From Pseudomonas sp. TCU-HL1 (lineage in GTDB: Bacteria > Pseudomonadota > Gammaproteobacteria > Pseudomonadales > Pseudomonadaceae): DNA of 64,000 nucleotides. Below the pieces are notes generated by a model, which was given only the letters and a program-made list of their open reading frames with translations, was not told the DNA's origin and searched no databases. The stretch covers positions 4,092,001 to 4,156,000 of the forward strand of contig NZ_CP015992.1 in assembly GCF_001708505.1 (NCBI RefSeq), written 5' to 3'. This document shows positions 36,640 to 45,784 of the stretch, one piece after another. Position numbers and translations under genes: made by a program. The first letter of the stretch is position 1; each line of letters opens with the position of its first letter.

Positions 36640-37941
36640 TCAGGCTTCCGTGCCCGCTCTGCAGGCTTCGTATCCCATCCGCAGCGATGCGCCGATGTCG
36701 AAGAAGGGGCTGGGGGGAATCCAGCCGGGCTGGGCCCGCCGCAGCACCATGCGCAGCAGGTGGGAGTCGCCGCCGGATGCCATCTCGGCGAGTAGCCGGC
36801 CCCACAAGGTGCCGCGCGTTACCCCGGAACCATTGCAGCCGGCCGCCGCGTACAGCCCCTCCTCGACCTGCGCGAAATAGGGCTGGCCGCTGCGCGAGGC
36901 GCTCAGGTGCCCGGTCCAGCTGTACTGGATGTCCGCTTCGCGCAGCCAGGGAAAGCGCCGCTGCAGGCCTTCGAGATGCCGCTGACGGCGCGTCATGAGC
37001 TGCCGGTCGCTGAGGTCATGACGGCGATATTCAGCAGTGTTGCGCATCAGGATGCGGCGGTCCGCCGTTAGCCGCACAGTGGCGCCCAGGGGGCGGGTAG
37101 ACAGCACGCCCCAGGGTTCAACCCCGCCCAGTGCCTGGTACTCCGCGTCGGTCAGCGGACGCGTCAGGCTGGCGCTGAGTTCCATCGCGAATGTGCCGCT
37201 GTCGCGGATGCCGATGCGCGAGGTGAAAGCGTTCAGGCACACCAGCACCCGTGGCGCTTCCACCGCGCCTTCCGGGCCAACGGCACGCAGGCTGCGGTTG
37301 GCCAGGCGCTCCAGCCCGGTGATGGGCGTCTCCTCATAGAGCGTGACGTTGGCGGGAAGCGCCTCCAGCAGCCCCTTCACATACTTGGCCGGTTGCATCA
37401 AGGCGTTGCCGTTGCCGCACCAGATGCCGGCCTGGTAATGACGGGTGCCGAGCTTGCGGGCCAGGGCCTCGCCTTCCAGGCGCTCCGCCGATGCCCCGAC
37501 GGCCCTCAGCGTTTCCACGCGTTCGTCAATGCGCTCGAGCTTGCGCGGGTCGCGCACCGCGAAGTAGTAGCCGGAGTCGCTGAACTCACAATCGATCCCG
37601 TGACGGGCGATGCGCCGGCGCACTTCGCCATTGGCCTCGCGGGCGATCAGGCTGTCGTCGAGGTAGCCGGCAAAGCCCTTCTCGCTGACCAGTTCAGCCA
37701 GCCCCGGTTGTTCGTGGCCAACCACGAACCCCGAGTTGCGCGCCGAAGCTCCCTGGGCAGAGCGTTGGCGATCGAGGATCACGATCCGCGCATCGGGGTG
37801 GAGTTCGGCCAGGGAATGCGCCGCGCACAAGCCGGTAATGCCCGCTCCGACCACCAGCCAATCGGCTTTCTCCACCCCCTTCAACGGCCCGCGTGGCGGA
37901 GACATTCCCGCCAGGCTCAGCCAGCCACATTCGTTGTTCAT
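36640..37941 (-). CDS. FAD-dependent amine oxidoreductase, PuuB-like
   Basis: This 433-residue flavoprotein of the DAO family has the FAD motif VVGAGITGLCAAHSLAE (about residues 29-45), then ARNSGFVVG and a C-terminal YAAAGCNGSGVTRGTLWG. It resembles gamma-glutamylputrescine oxidoreductase (PuuB) and related amine oxidases. It probably oxidises an amine brought in by the polyamine receptor encoded next. The start at 37941 has AGAGGT upstream; the open frame continues to 38043 without domain support. A LysR gene diverges from it. Confidence 0.85.
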   Translation of the reverse strand: MNNECGWLSLAGMSPPRGPLKGVEKADWLVVGAGITGLCAAHSLAELHPDARIVILDRQRSAQGASARNSGFVVGHEQPGLAELVSEKGFAGYLDDSLIAREANGEVRRRIARHGIDCEFSDSGYYFAVRDPRKLERIDERVETLRAVGASAERLEGEALARKLGTRHYQAGIWCGNGNALMQPAKYVKGLLEALPANVTLYEETPITGLERLANRSLRAVGPEGAVEAPRVLVCLNAFTSRIGIRDSGTFAMELSASLTRPLTDAEYQALGGVEPWGVLSTRPLGATVRLTADRRILMRNTAEYRRHDLSDRQLMTRRQRHLEGLQRRFPWLREADIQYSWTGHLSASRSGQPYFAQVEEGLYAAAGCNGSGVTRGTLWGRLLAEMASGGDSHLLRMVLRRAQPGWIPPSPFFDIGASLRMGYEACRAGTEA

Positions 37942-37999
37942 GACGCACCTCTTCCACGACCAGACGTCGAAACACTGCGAATAACCGTCGCACCTCAAT

Positions 38000-38021
38000 G
38001 AATGATCCACACGCATCATTC
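38000..38021. promoter_or_regulatory. Candidate LysR operator (GAATGAT dyad)
   Basis: GAATGAT and its exact inverse ATCATTC flank 8 nt, lying 59 bp upstream of the PuuB-like start and 92 bp upstream of the LysR start. A second symmetric AT-rich site (AATTCATCGATCAATT, 38087-38102) is next to the LysR start. Binding is inferred. Confidence 0.4.
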
Positions 38022-38112
38022 GCCTTGAGCCATACAACGACATGACCAGAATCTACTGAGCAGTCCGTGGTATAACCAACGCTATTAATTCATCGATCAA
38101 TTCGGAAAACGC

Positions 38113-39000
38113 ATGGATAAAGTTCGCCATCCGCCATCACTGCAAGCCCTGCAGTCCTTCATCATGGTGGCGGGCTCATCCAGCTTCACCCAGGCGGCGG
38201 ACGTGCTCTGCCTGACCCAGAGCGCCGTGAGCCGACAGATCCAGCAACTGGAGAGCCACTTCGGGGTGGCGCTGCTGGAGCGCAACAGCCGCAACGTCAG
38301 ACTCACCGCCGAAGGTGAGCAGGTGCTGCAGTTCGCCCAGGCCACCCTGGCGCAGCTGCGCGCCCTGGAAGATCGCCTGTCGCCGCAGGACCGTCCGTTC
38401 CGCATCCGGCTCCATGTGTCCCTGGCTGTACGTTGGCTGCTGCCACGGCTGAGCGACTTCTACCGGCATCACCCGGAAGTCTCGATCGCCATCGAGACCG
38501 TCGCCACCGAGGAAGTGGAAGCGACCAGCGACAGCGATGCCTACATCGCCTATCACGACCTGCCCTCGACCGACCCGGCCTGCCTGACGCTGTTCGACGA
38601 GAGACTGGTGCCCGTCTGCGCGCCCGGCCTGCTCGATGGCGAGCAGCCGCTACGCGCGACTGATGACCTGCAGGCCTTCACCCTCCTGCACCGCTCCGAA
38701 CGCAAGGAAGCCTGGGAGTACTGGCTGGCCCGGCATGGCGGTGGACGCCTGGAGGACTACCGGCACATCTCCTTCAACCTCGATGAGCTGGCCATCGATG
38801 CCGCGGCCCGGGGCCTGGGCATCGCCATGACCGACCTGACCCTGGCCAGGGAGCCACTGGAGCGTGGCGTACTGGTGATCCCCTTCGGCGAACCGCTGCG
38901 GACCGATGGCGCCTACGTGATGCGCCTGCAGCCTTCGGCCGCGACGCACAAGGCGTGCGCCGCCGTACTGGCCTGGTTCCGCCAGCAGGTCGAAGCCTGA
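38113..39000 (+). CDS. LysR-family regulator, GcvA type
   Basis: This 295-residue regulator has a helix-turn-helix FTQAADVLCLTQSAVSRQIQ (about residues 22-41) and a GcvA-type effector domain from about residue 94 (RIRLHVSLAVRWLLPRL). It is divergent from the PuuB-like and PotF-like genes and is their likely regulator. It converges on the next LysR gene with a 10-nt gap. Confidence 0.9.
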   Translation: MDKVRHPPSLQALQSFIMVAGSSSFTQAADVLCLTQSAVSRQIQQLESHFGVALLERNSRNVRLTAEGEQVLQFAQATLAQLRALEDRLSPQDRPFRIRLHVSLAVRWLLPRLSDFYRHHPEVSIAIETVATEEVEATSDSDAYIAYHDLPSTDPACLTLFDERLVPVCAPGLLDGEQPLRATDDLQAFTLLHRSERKEAWEYWLARHGGGRLEDYRHISFNLDELAIDAAARGLGIAMTDLTLAREPLERGVLVIPFGEPLRTDGAYVMRLQPSAATHKACAAVLAWFRQQVEA

Positions 39001-39010
39001 GGCAATTGCC

Positions 39011-39922
39011 CTACTCCGCCACGGTCTGCCAGTACGCCCTGAGGTACTCGATGAACACCTTCACCTTGCGCGTGTTGCGCCGGTGGGTGAGGTAGAGCAC
39101 GTAGACCATCGGGCCAAAGCCGCTGGGCTCGCGCCAGTACTCGGGCATCACCTCCACCAGTTCGCCCCGTGCCAGATAGGGCGCGGCACTCCATTGCGGG
39201 ATGAACTGCACGCCCTGGCCGTCCAGCAGGCAGGCGAGCAGGAAGTCGTAGCTGTCGCTGGACACCCGCGGCACCGGCTGGTTGAGGCGGATGCGCTGCT
39301 CGCCCCTGGACACCCACCAGAAATGCCGGTTGAGCAGCGGATGGCGGAGGATCAGCCAGTCGTGCTGAAGGTAGTTGTCCAGGGTCACCTCCCCTCCCCG
39401 GCGCGCCAGGTACGCCGGGCTGGCGCAGAGGGTGATGCGGTTCTCCACCAGGGGCTGGGCGATCACACCGGGCAGGTCGGTGGGGCCATCGCGCAGGGCG
39501 AGGTCGTAGCCGCCGTCCACCAGGTCGACGTATTCATCGCTGAGGTCCATGTCCAGGTGAACGTGGGGATGTTCGCGCAGGAAGCGACAGCAGACGGCGT
39601 TGAGAAAGGCCGGGGCAAAGGATGGCGGCGCGGTGATGCGCAGGCTGCCGCGCAGTTCGTGCTGCAGCTGTTCGACGCCCTCGCTGGCCAGCTGCAGTTG
39701 CATCAGCGCCTGGCGCGCGCCTTCCAGGTAGATATGCCCGGCCTCGGTGAGCGACATCCGACGGGTGGTGCGCTCGAACAGCTTGGCTCCCAGCCCCTCT
39801 TCCAATTGCGCCACCGCCTTGGTCAGCGAGGACGGCGTGGTGCCGAGCTGCTCGGCGGCGCGGCTGAAATTGCCCTGTTCGGCAGCCGCCACGAACATCC
39901 CCAGCGCGGTCAATCGGTCCAT
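39011..39922 (-). CDS. LysR-family regulator of the amidohydrolase operon
   Basis: This 303-residue regulator has a helix-turn-helix FSRAAEQLGTTPSSLTKAVA (about residues 19-38) and a CrgA-type effector domain from about residue 90 (GSLRITAPPSFAPAFLN). It diverges from the amidohydrolase/C45/MHS genes, with 107 nt between the starts, so it is their likely regulator. The shared gap contains the inverted repeat TGCCGGG/CCCGGCA (39951-39976). Confidence 0.88.
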   Translation of the reverse strand: MDRLTALGMFVAAAEQGNFSRAAEQLGTTPSSLTKAVAQLEEGLGAKLFERTTRRMSLTEAGHIYLEGARQALMQLQLASEGVEQLQHELRGSLRITAPPSFAPAFLNAVCCRFLREHPHVHLDMDLSDEYVDLVDGGYDLALRDGPTDLPGVIAQPLVENRITLCASPAYLARRGGEVTLDNYLQHDWLILRHPLLNRHFWWVSRGEQRIRLNQPVPRVSSDSYDFLLACLLDGQGVQFIPQWSAAPYLARGELVEVMPEYWREPSGFGPMVYVLYLTHRRNTRKVKVFIEYLRAYWQTVAE

Positions 39923-39950
39923 TTTTATTTCCGCTTCAGAAAAGAAGTTA

Positions 39951-39976
39951 TGCCGGGCCCTGCGTTATTCCCGGCA
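39951..39976. promoter_or_regulatory. Inverted repeat in the LysR/amidohydrolase gap
   Basis: TGCCGGG and CCCGGCA flank 12 nt including GTTATT. It is the only obvious dyad in the 107-nt divergent gap and could be the LysR site or a leader hairpin of the amidohydrolase mRNA. Confidence 0.35.
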
Positions 39977-40029
39977 CGGCGACTGGTTAGTCTTTGCCGC
40001 AGACCAACAAGAATCAAGGCCAACACCCC

Positions 40030-41757
40030 ATGAAGCCGATTGCACCACTAGCGTTCTCCGTCGCCCTCGCCTTTTCTTCCATGGAAACTATGGCAGCCGC
40101 CGACCTCATCCTGCACAACGCCAAGGTCTACACCGCCGAACCGGGCCAGGCCTTGCAGCAGGCCGTCGCTATCGAGAACGGCAAGATCGTGGCCGTGGGC
40201 TCCGATGGCGAGGTGCTGCCACTCAAGCAGGCCGACACACAAGTGCTCGACCTCGGCGGCAAGGTGCTGATGCCCGGCTTCATCGACTCCCATGCCCACG
40301 TGATCAAGGGCGGTCTGCAACTTCGCCAGGCCAACCTCAATGGCGAGGAAATTCCACTGGATGAGCTGGAGCAGCGCCTGCGCCAGTGGCAGGAAGACGG
40401 CAAGGCGAAACGCGGCGAGTTCCTGGTGGTCGGCGGAGTGCCCACCAGCTATTGGGACCAGCTCGACGCTTTCGCGCAGCGCTTCAACACGGGCGAGTGG
40501 GCGAATACGCCGATCCTCTTCGCCGGCTGGGACTACCACACGGGCTGGGCCAACCGCGCCATGCTGAAACACGCCGGCATCGATACCGCCAAGGTTAAAA
40601 GCCTGAAGGGCGAAGCACTGGCCACTATCGGCCACAACGCAGACGGCCAGCCCAATGGCTTTCTCGTCGACGCTGGCCTTTACGCCGCCCAGGAGCTGAT
40701 TCCCCTACCCTCCCAGCAGGATCTGCTGGCCGGGGCCCGCGACGCCCTGAAGTACTACAACAGCCTGGGGCTGACCGCCTGGATGGACCCGCTGGCCAAC
40801 GAGATTCCCGGCGGACCGATCGACAACACCTCCACCGGCGTGCTGCCCACCTATAAGGCCTTGGCCGAGTCCGGCGAACTCAGCGCCCATGTCGCCGCGC
40901 TGCTGATGGCCGATTCCAAGGCCAGCGCCAAGGACCTGGATGAACTGGACAAGGTGCGCCAGCAGTTCGCCGGGGTCCCGAACCTCAGCCTGCCGGGCAT
41001 CAAGGTGTTCGCCGATGGCGTGGCGGAACACCCGGCGCAGAGCGCCGCGATGCTGGAGCCTTACAAGAACTCCAGCAAGAGCGGTGAGCTGCTGATCGAT
41101 CCGGCGCATTTCGGCGAGCTGATGGACGCGGCCGACGCCCGTGGCTGGCTGGTGCATGTGCATGCCATCGGCGACCGCGCGGTGCGCGAGTCCCTCAATG
41201 GCATCGAGCAGGCGCGCAAGGCCAGGAGCAGCGGCATCCCCCACTCCATCACCCATCTGCAGATGGTCAACCCGAAGGAGTTCGCCCGCTTCAAGCCGCT
41301 GGATGTGATCGCCTCCATGCAGCTCTACTGGGCAACCGCCGACGAGCTCAGCGTCGACCTGGTCCAGCCCTATGTCAGCGCCATGGCGTTCCAGTACCAG
41401 TATCCGGCGCGCTCGCTGCTGAAGAACGGCGCCACCATCGCCGGTGCCAGCGACTGGCCGATCACCACCCCGGAACCGTGGAAGGCGATCTATCAGGCCG
41501 TCAGCCGCAAGGGACCGAAGGGTGTGCTCAACGCCGCCGAGGAAATCGACCGCGAAACCATGTTCCAGGCCTACACCTTGAACGCCGCGCGGGCCATTCG
41601 CCTCGACGACCGCATCGGCTCACTGAAACCCGGCAAGCAGGCCGACCTGATCCTGCTGGACCGCGACGTGTTCCAGGTCGAGCCCGAGGCCCTGCGCGAT
41701 ACCCAGGTGCTGAAGACCTGGTTCGCCGGCCGCGACGTTTACACCCGCAACCGCTGA
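40030..41757 (+). CDS. Secreted amidohydrolase (YtcJ-like, amidohydrolase 3)
   Basis: This 575-residue metal-dependent hydrolase has a signal peptide (residues 1-22, ending MAAA), the metal motif GFIDSHAHVI (HxH, about residues 81-90), a long YtcJ-type catalytic domain, VHVHAIGDRAV (about 376-386) and ASDWPITTPEP. The C-terminal LKPGKQADLILLDRDVF closes the composite barrel. It should hydrolyse an amide or cyclic amide in the periplasm. It heads an operon with a C45 hydrolase (86 nt later) and an MHS transporter. Confidence 0.87.
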   Translation: MKPIAPLAFSVALAFSSMETMAAADLILHNAKVYTAEPGQALQQAVAIENGKIVAVGSDGEVLPLKQADTQVLDLGGKVLMPGFIDSHAHVIKGGLQLRQANLNGEEIPLDELEQRLRQWQEDGKAKRGEFLVVGGVPTSYWDQLDAFAQRFNTGEWANTPILFAGWDYHTGWANRAMLKHAGIDTAKVKSLKGEALATIGHNADGQPNGFLVDAGLYAAQELIPLPSQQDLLAGARDALKYYNSLGLTAWMDPLANEIPGGPIDNTSTGVLPTYKALAESGELSAHVAALLMADSKASAKDLDELDKVRQQFAGVPNLSLPGIKVFADGVAEHPAQSAAMLEPYKNSSKSGELLIDPAHFGELMDAADARGWLVHVHAIGDRAVRESLNGIEQARKARSSGIPHSITHLQMVNPKEFARFKPLDVIASMQLYWATADELSVDLVQPYVSAMAFQYQYPARSLLKNGATIAGASDWPITTPEPWKAIYQAVSRKGPKGVLNAAEEIDRETMFQAYTLNAARAIRLDDRIGSLKPGKQADLILLDRDVFQVEPEALRDTQVLKTWFAGRDVYTRNR

Positions 41758-41842
41758 CTTCCAGTTCTCCAGTCCCGGGGCCTCGAAGAGAGGCGCCGGG
41801 CCGCATCACGACCACAATTCAACGCTGAACAGGTAATACGCA

Positions 41843-42919
41843 GTGAAAGTCCATACCTTCGTCACCGACACCCAGAACCCGCAGATCCGTGGCCGGCAGA
41901 TCGGTGAACGGTGGGCGGAGCCGATCCGGCAGACGGTATCGCTCTACCTCGATTTCTTCTCCCAGGTGGATGTCGACCCGGCGCGGGTACGCAGCCTGGG
42001 CGAAGCCAGCCTCGGCGCTCTTGAGGCCTGGAGCCCCGCGCTGGCCCAGGAAGTGGTCGCCACCGCCGAAGGTGCGGGAATTCCCCTCTGGCAACTGGCG
42101 GCGCTCAACGCCCGCACGGAAATCCTCGCGGTGATGCCGACGCCACCCGAAGGCGAATGCTCCACCGCCGTGTTCGCGCCACGCGGTGCGAACGCCCCGC
42201 GCACCATCCAGACCTGGGACTGGCACGACGCCCTGGTACCCCACGGCCTGATGCTGCAGCTCACCGGCAGCAACGGCCTCGGCGTCAAGCTGTTCACCGA
42301 GTTCGGCATGCTCGGCAAGATCGGCGTGAACAGCGCCGGGCTGGGTCTGCACTTCAACATCCTCCATCACGCCAGCGACAACGACAGCGCTGGCGTTCCG
42401 GTGCATGCCATTGCCCGGCGCCTGCTGGAAGAAGCCTGCAGCGTGGACGAAGCCATCACCCTCGCCCGCTCGGCGCGGGTCAGCGCCTCCACCGTGCTGA
42501 CGGTGTTCTCCCGCCACGATGCAGCGCCCCGCGCGGCGAGCATCGAACTCTCTCGCCATTCCACCGCCGTGGTGCTGCCCCGCGAAGACGGCTGGATCAC
42601 CCACACCAACCACTTCCTCGCCCCCGAACTGGTGCCCGGCGAACGCACCCTGGACGTGTCCACCACCTACGCCCGCCTGGACCACGTGAACGGCAACCTC
42701 GACACCATGACCGGCAAGACCCTGGCCTCCCGCGCCAGCGCCATGTGCGGCGAGCCCGGCGAGCAGGCGCCGATCTGCTTCCACCCGGACCTGAGCCTGC
42801 CGCCGAAAGAGCGCTGGGAAACCCTGCTCACCATCGGCATCGACACCGAAGCCTTCGAACTGGAGTACGCCGCAGGCAACCCGGTGAGCCTGGCTCGCTC
42901 CGGCAGCGTGCGTTTCTGA
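41843..42919 (+). CDS. C45-family autoproteolytic acyltransferase/hydrolase
   Basis: This 358-residue Ntn-hydrolase of the acyl-CoA:6-aminopenicillanate acyltransferase family has Cys-106 in PPEGECSTAV, which should become the N-terminal nucleophile after self-cleavage at Gly/Cys, giving chains of about 105 and 253 residues. QTWDWHD and HTNHF are further family motifs. It begins with GTG at 41843. Such enzymes hydrolyse or transfer acyl groups on amides. With the neighbouring amidohydrolase and transporter it suggests use of an N-acylated compound. Substrate unknown. Confidence 0.85.
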   Translation: MKVHTFVTDTQNPQIRGRQIGERWAEPIRQTVSLYLDFFSQVDVDPARVRSLGEASLGALEAWSPALAQEVVATAEGAGIPLWQLAALNARTEILAVMPTPPEGECSTAVFAPRGANAPRTIQTWDWHDALVPHGLMLQLTGSNGLGVKLFTEFGMLGKIGVNSAGLGLHFNILHHASDNDSAGVPVHAIARRLLEEACSVDEAITLARSARVSASTVLTVFSRHDAAPRAASIELSRHSTAVVLPREDGWITHTNHFLAPELVPGERTLDVSTTYARLDHVNGNLDTMTGKTLASRASAMCGEPGEQAPICFHPDLSLPPKERWETLLTIGIDTEAFELEYAAGNPVSLARSGSVRF

Positions 42920-42989
42920 CCCTGATCGGCGGCCGGCGCCACCGACCGCCTACAGCTCCCTCCAACAACGACAAGACGAGCAACGGCAC

Positions 42990-44309
42990 ATGGCTAATCA
43001 ACAACATCCGCAATCAGCGCTCCGGACCTTCTTCGTCTCCGGCATGGGCACCGCCCTGGAGTTCTACGACTTCGTCATCTACGGCATCGCCGCCGCCCTG
43101 GTCTTCCCCCAGGTGTTCTTCCCCGACCTCGCCCCGCTTACCGCGACACTGGTGGCCTTTGGCGCCTTCGGTGCGGGCTTCTTCGCCCGGCCCCTGGGCG
43201 GCATGGTGTTCGGCCACCTGGGCGACAAGGCCGGACGCCAGAAGGCCCTGGTGATCACCCTGCTGCTGATGGGCTTTTCCACCCTGGCCATCGGCTGCCT
43301 GCCCTCCCACGAAAGCATCGGCGCCGCCGCACCCGTGCTGCTGGTATTGCTGCGCCTGATCCAGGGCTTCGCCGCCGGCGGCGAATGGGGCGGCGCGGCA
43401 CTGTTCGGCATCGAATCCGCCCCGCCCGGCAAGCGCGGCCTGTGGGGCAGCTTCACCAGCATGGGCATCGGCATTGGCGGCATCCTCGGCTCGGCCATCT
43501 TCGCCATCGTCAGCGCCGCATACGATGACAACCTGGCCGACTTCGCCTGGCGCATCCCCTTCTGGCTCGGCGGCGTGCTGGTGCTGATCGGCCTCTACGC
43601 GCGCCTGTCGAACCCCGCCAGCAAGCCCCTGCAACGCCGCGAAACCACCCGCCTGCCCCTGGTCGCCGCCCTGCGCTCGCGTCCTCGGGAAATGCTGCTG
43701 TGTACCGGCATCGCCTTCGGCTACGTGACCATCGCCTACATTGGCAGCACCTTCTTCCTCGCCTACGCCACGCAACTGGGCTACGGCAGCACCGAAGCGC
43801 TGCTGTTCGACGTGTCCCTGTCCGTCGCCATCGTCATCAGCGCACCGCTGTTCGCCTCCCTGTCCGACCGCATCGGCCGGCGCACCGTGATGATCCTCGG
43901 CGCCGCCCTGATGGCCGCCGGCTTCTTCGCCTTCTTCGCCCTGGTGGGCCGCCACAACCTGCCGATTGCCTGCATGGCGTACATCGTCGTCGGCGCATTG
44001 ATGGGCGCTACCCAGGGCCCGATCCCCGCCTTTCTCGCCGAACAGTTCCCCCGCGACATGCGCTACTCCGGCATGTCCGCCGCCTACCAGATCGGCGCGG
44101 CCTTCGGCGGCGGCACGGCATCCAGCCTGGCCACGGCCATCCTGATGACCACGGGCAGCCCCTTTGGCGTGGCGGCCTACGGTGCAGCAGCACTGGCGCT
44201 GGTGGCGCTGTGTTCGTTCCTGCTGAGGGAGACGGCGCACCTGAGCATGGAGGCGATTGATGCGGAGACTGGGAATGAGGTGAGTGCGGGGGTGGTGCGG
44301 TCGGTTTAG
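42990..44309 (+). CDS. MHS-family MFS transporter (metabolite:proton symporter)
   Basis: This 439-residue transporter has 12 membrane segments and MHS signatures: FYDFVIYGIAAALVFPQVFF at the start, GGMVFGHLGDKAGRQKAL (MFS motif A) and LIQGFAAGGEWGGAALFGIE. The family carries organic acids, betaine or shikimate. It is the third gene of the amidohydrolase/C45 operon and probably imports the starting compound or takes up the released acid. A short stretch (43754-43787) is nearly repeated at 49250-49283. Confidence 0.88.
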   Translation: MANQQHPQSALRTFFVSGMGTALEFYDFVIYGIAAALVFPQVFFPDLAPLTATLVAFGAFGAGFFARPLGGMVFGHLGDKAGRQKALVITLLLMGFSTLAIGCLPSHESIGAAAPVLLVLLRLIQGFAAGGEWGGAALFGIESAPPGKRGLWGSFTSMGIGIGGILGSAIFAIVSAAYDDNLADFAWRIPFWLGGVLVLIGLYARLSNPASKPLQRRETTRLPLVAALRSRPREMLLCTGIAFGYVTIAYIGSTFFLAYATQLGYGSTEALLFDVSLSVAIVISAPLFASLSDRIGRRTVMILGAALMAAGFFAFFALVGRHNLPIACMAYIVVGALMGATQGPIPAFLAEQFPRDMRYSGMSAAYQIGAAFGGGTASSLATAILMTTGSPFGVAAYGAAALALVALCSFLLRETAHLSMEAIDAETGNEVSAGVVRSV

Positions 44310-44622
44310 ACGGTTGAGCGACTCCTTGGGGGGAGCGGCACTCTCCCGCTACAAACTGATGACAAATGAACAGCGGGCCAGAAGCAGCCGCTTCGTTCGT
44401 AGTCGCAGGATGGTGGAGCGAAGCGATACCCATGCTGCCAATTGATGGGTATCGCAGGCTCCACCCATCCTGCGAACTGGTCCTGTGGGAGCGAATTCAT
44501 TCGCGATTGAAATCGCTCCCACAAGGAAAGCGTCCAGTTCGTAGCCGGATGAAGTCAGGGGAATGCCCGCATCGGGCTACAAGACTGAGGATTCGTAGGC
44601 CGTGCCAATGCATAGCCTCGCG
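44310..44622. other. Gap with two REP-type palindromes, no gene
   Basis: This convergent gap contains AGGATGGTGGAGCGAAGCGA...TCCACCCATCCTGCG (about 44406-44476), the same family as at 49393-49441, and the 38-bp REP doublet GTGGGAGCGAATTCATTCGC...CGCTCCCAC (44485-44522). The latter is identical to 34759-34796. No coding sequence is supported. Confidence 0.7.
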
Positions 44623-45573
44623 CTATCGCAAGTGGTGGCTGGATCGCTCTCTCAACGCCTGCGTCTGGTCCAGCAGCCAGTCGCGGAGTATCTGCATTTC
44701 CATCGACCCGGCCAGGTCGCGGCGGCAGACGAAGTAGTGCTTGCGGTCATCGGCAAGAAAGGACTCCTTGGTCGGCCGGACCAGCTTGCCCGCATCCAGC
44801 TGCGGCTGTACCAGATGGCGCCAGGCCAGACCGACACCGACTTCCTCCTGGACCGCATCCAGCAGCATGGAAAAATGGCTGAAATCCATTGTTTCCTTGC
44901 ATCTGGCAGCATCGAAGCCGAACTGCTTCAGCCAGAACGACCAATCGACCGGCACCCAGAGCCTGGCTTTCCAGTGGCTCGCACTGAGGTTCAGCAGCGT
45001 GACGCTCATCAGCCCTTCCAGGGTCGTGATCTGGGGGTGCTGTTCGAGAAAGCCGGGGGTGCAGACCGGAAATATCTCTTCGGAGAAGAGGTACTCGGCC
45101 CCATAGTGCGGGTGCTCCTCGAGCCCCAGGGTCACCGCGGCAGTGAAGCTGTCCTGATAGTCCGGGTTTGCGTCGGAGCTGATCAGATGCAACTGCAGTT
45201 CAGGATACCGGGCTCGCAGCTGCTTCAGTCTCGGCATCAGCCAGAGATGGGCAAAGGCAGTCGTGGTGATCAGGGCCAGATAATCCAGGCTGTTGCGTCG
45301 CAGCAGTTCGCGGGACGCCGTGGCGATGTGCTGCAAGGCTGAGGACGCCGCCAGGTACAACGCATGCCCGTCGCTGGTGAGCTGGACCTTGCGGTTGCCG
45401 CGCACGAACAACTTCAGGCCATAAAAGTCTTCCAGCGTCTGGATCTGGCGACTGACTGCCGCCTGGGTCACGCAGAGTTCCTCCGCCGCCATCTTGAAAC
45501 TGCCATGGCGGGCGGCCGCTTCGAAGGTGCGCAGCGCATTCAATGGCGGGAGTAGCTGCCTGAGGTTGTTCAT
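44623..45573 (-). CDS. LysR-family regulator, GcvA type
   Basis: This 316-residue regulator has a helix-turn-helix FKMAAEELCVTQAAVSRQIQ (about residues 23-42) and a GcvA-like effector domain. I start at MNNLRQ (45573); the open frame extends 14 residues upstream. It diverges from two SDR genes and a BCCT transporter, and the gap has a clear LysR-type dyad (45681-45705). The effector is not known. Confidence 0.88.
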   Translation of the reverse strand: MNNLRQLLPPLNALRTFEAAARHGSFKMAAEELCVTQAAVSRQIQTLEDFYGLKLFVRGNRKVQLTSDGHALYLAASSALQHIATASRELLRRNSLDYLALITTTAFAHLWLMPRLKQLRARYPELQLHLISSDANPDYQDSFTAAVTLGLEEHPHYGAEYLFSEEIFPVCTPGFLEQHPQITTLEGLMSVTLLNLSASHWKARLWVPVDWSFWLKQFGFDAARCKETMDFSHFSMLLDAVQEEVGVGLAWRHLVQPQLDAGKLVRPTKESFLADDRKHYFVCRRDLAGSMEMQILRDWLLDQTQALRERSSHHLR

Positions 45574-45680
45574 GGGGCACACCTGGCAAGTCTGGCATTT
45601 CGAACAGTTAACCAAAGCGCAACTGGGAATGACAGGCTCCAGCCAGATTGGCTAGCAGCTTCTTTGCAAGAAACCTGCAT

Positions 45681-45705
45681 TTCACTTAACTAAAAGCTAA
45701 GTGAA
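45681..45705. promoter_or_regulatory. LysR-type operator TTCACTTA-N9-TAAGTGAA
   Basis: This perfect 8-bp inverted repeat with a 9-nt AT-rich centre contains the T-N11-A core of LysR sites. It lies 108 bp upstream of the LysR start and 80 bp upstream of the first SDR start, the usual position for control of both. Confidence 0.65.
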
Positions 45706-45784
45706 GACCCCGCAAAACTCGTTTGTCACCGGCTTGCGGCCTATCGATCATCGACCTCGGATCACCCACCCGAGGAAGCAAGCC

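Noticed and set aside
35372..36880. A 502-codon plus-strand open frame over the PotF-like gene
   Set aside because: Antisense shadow with no domain pattern; it runs across the start and stop of the well-supported binding-protein gene.
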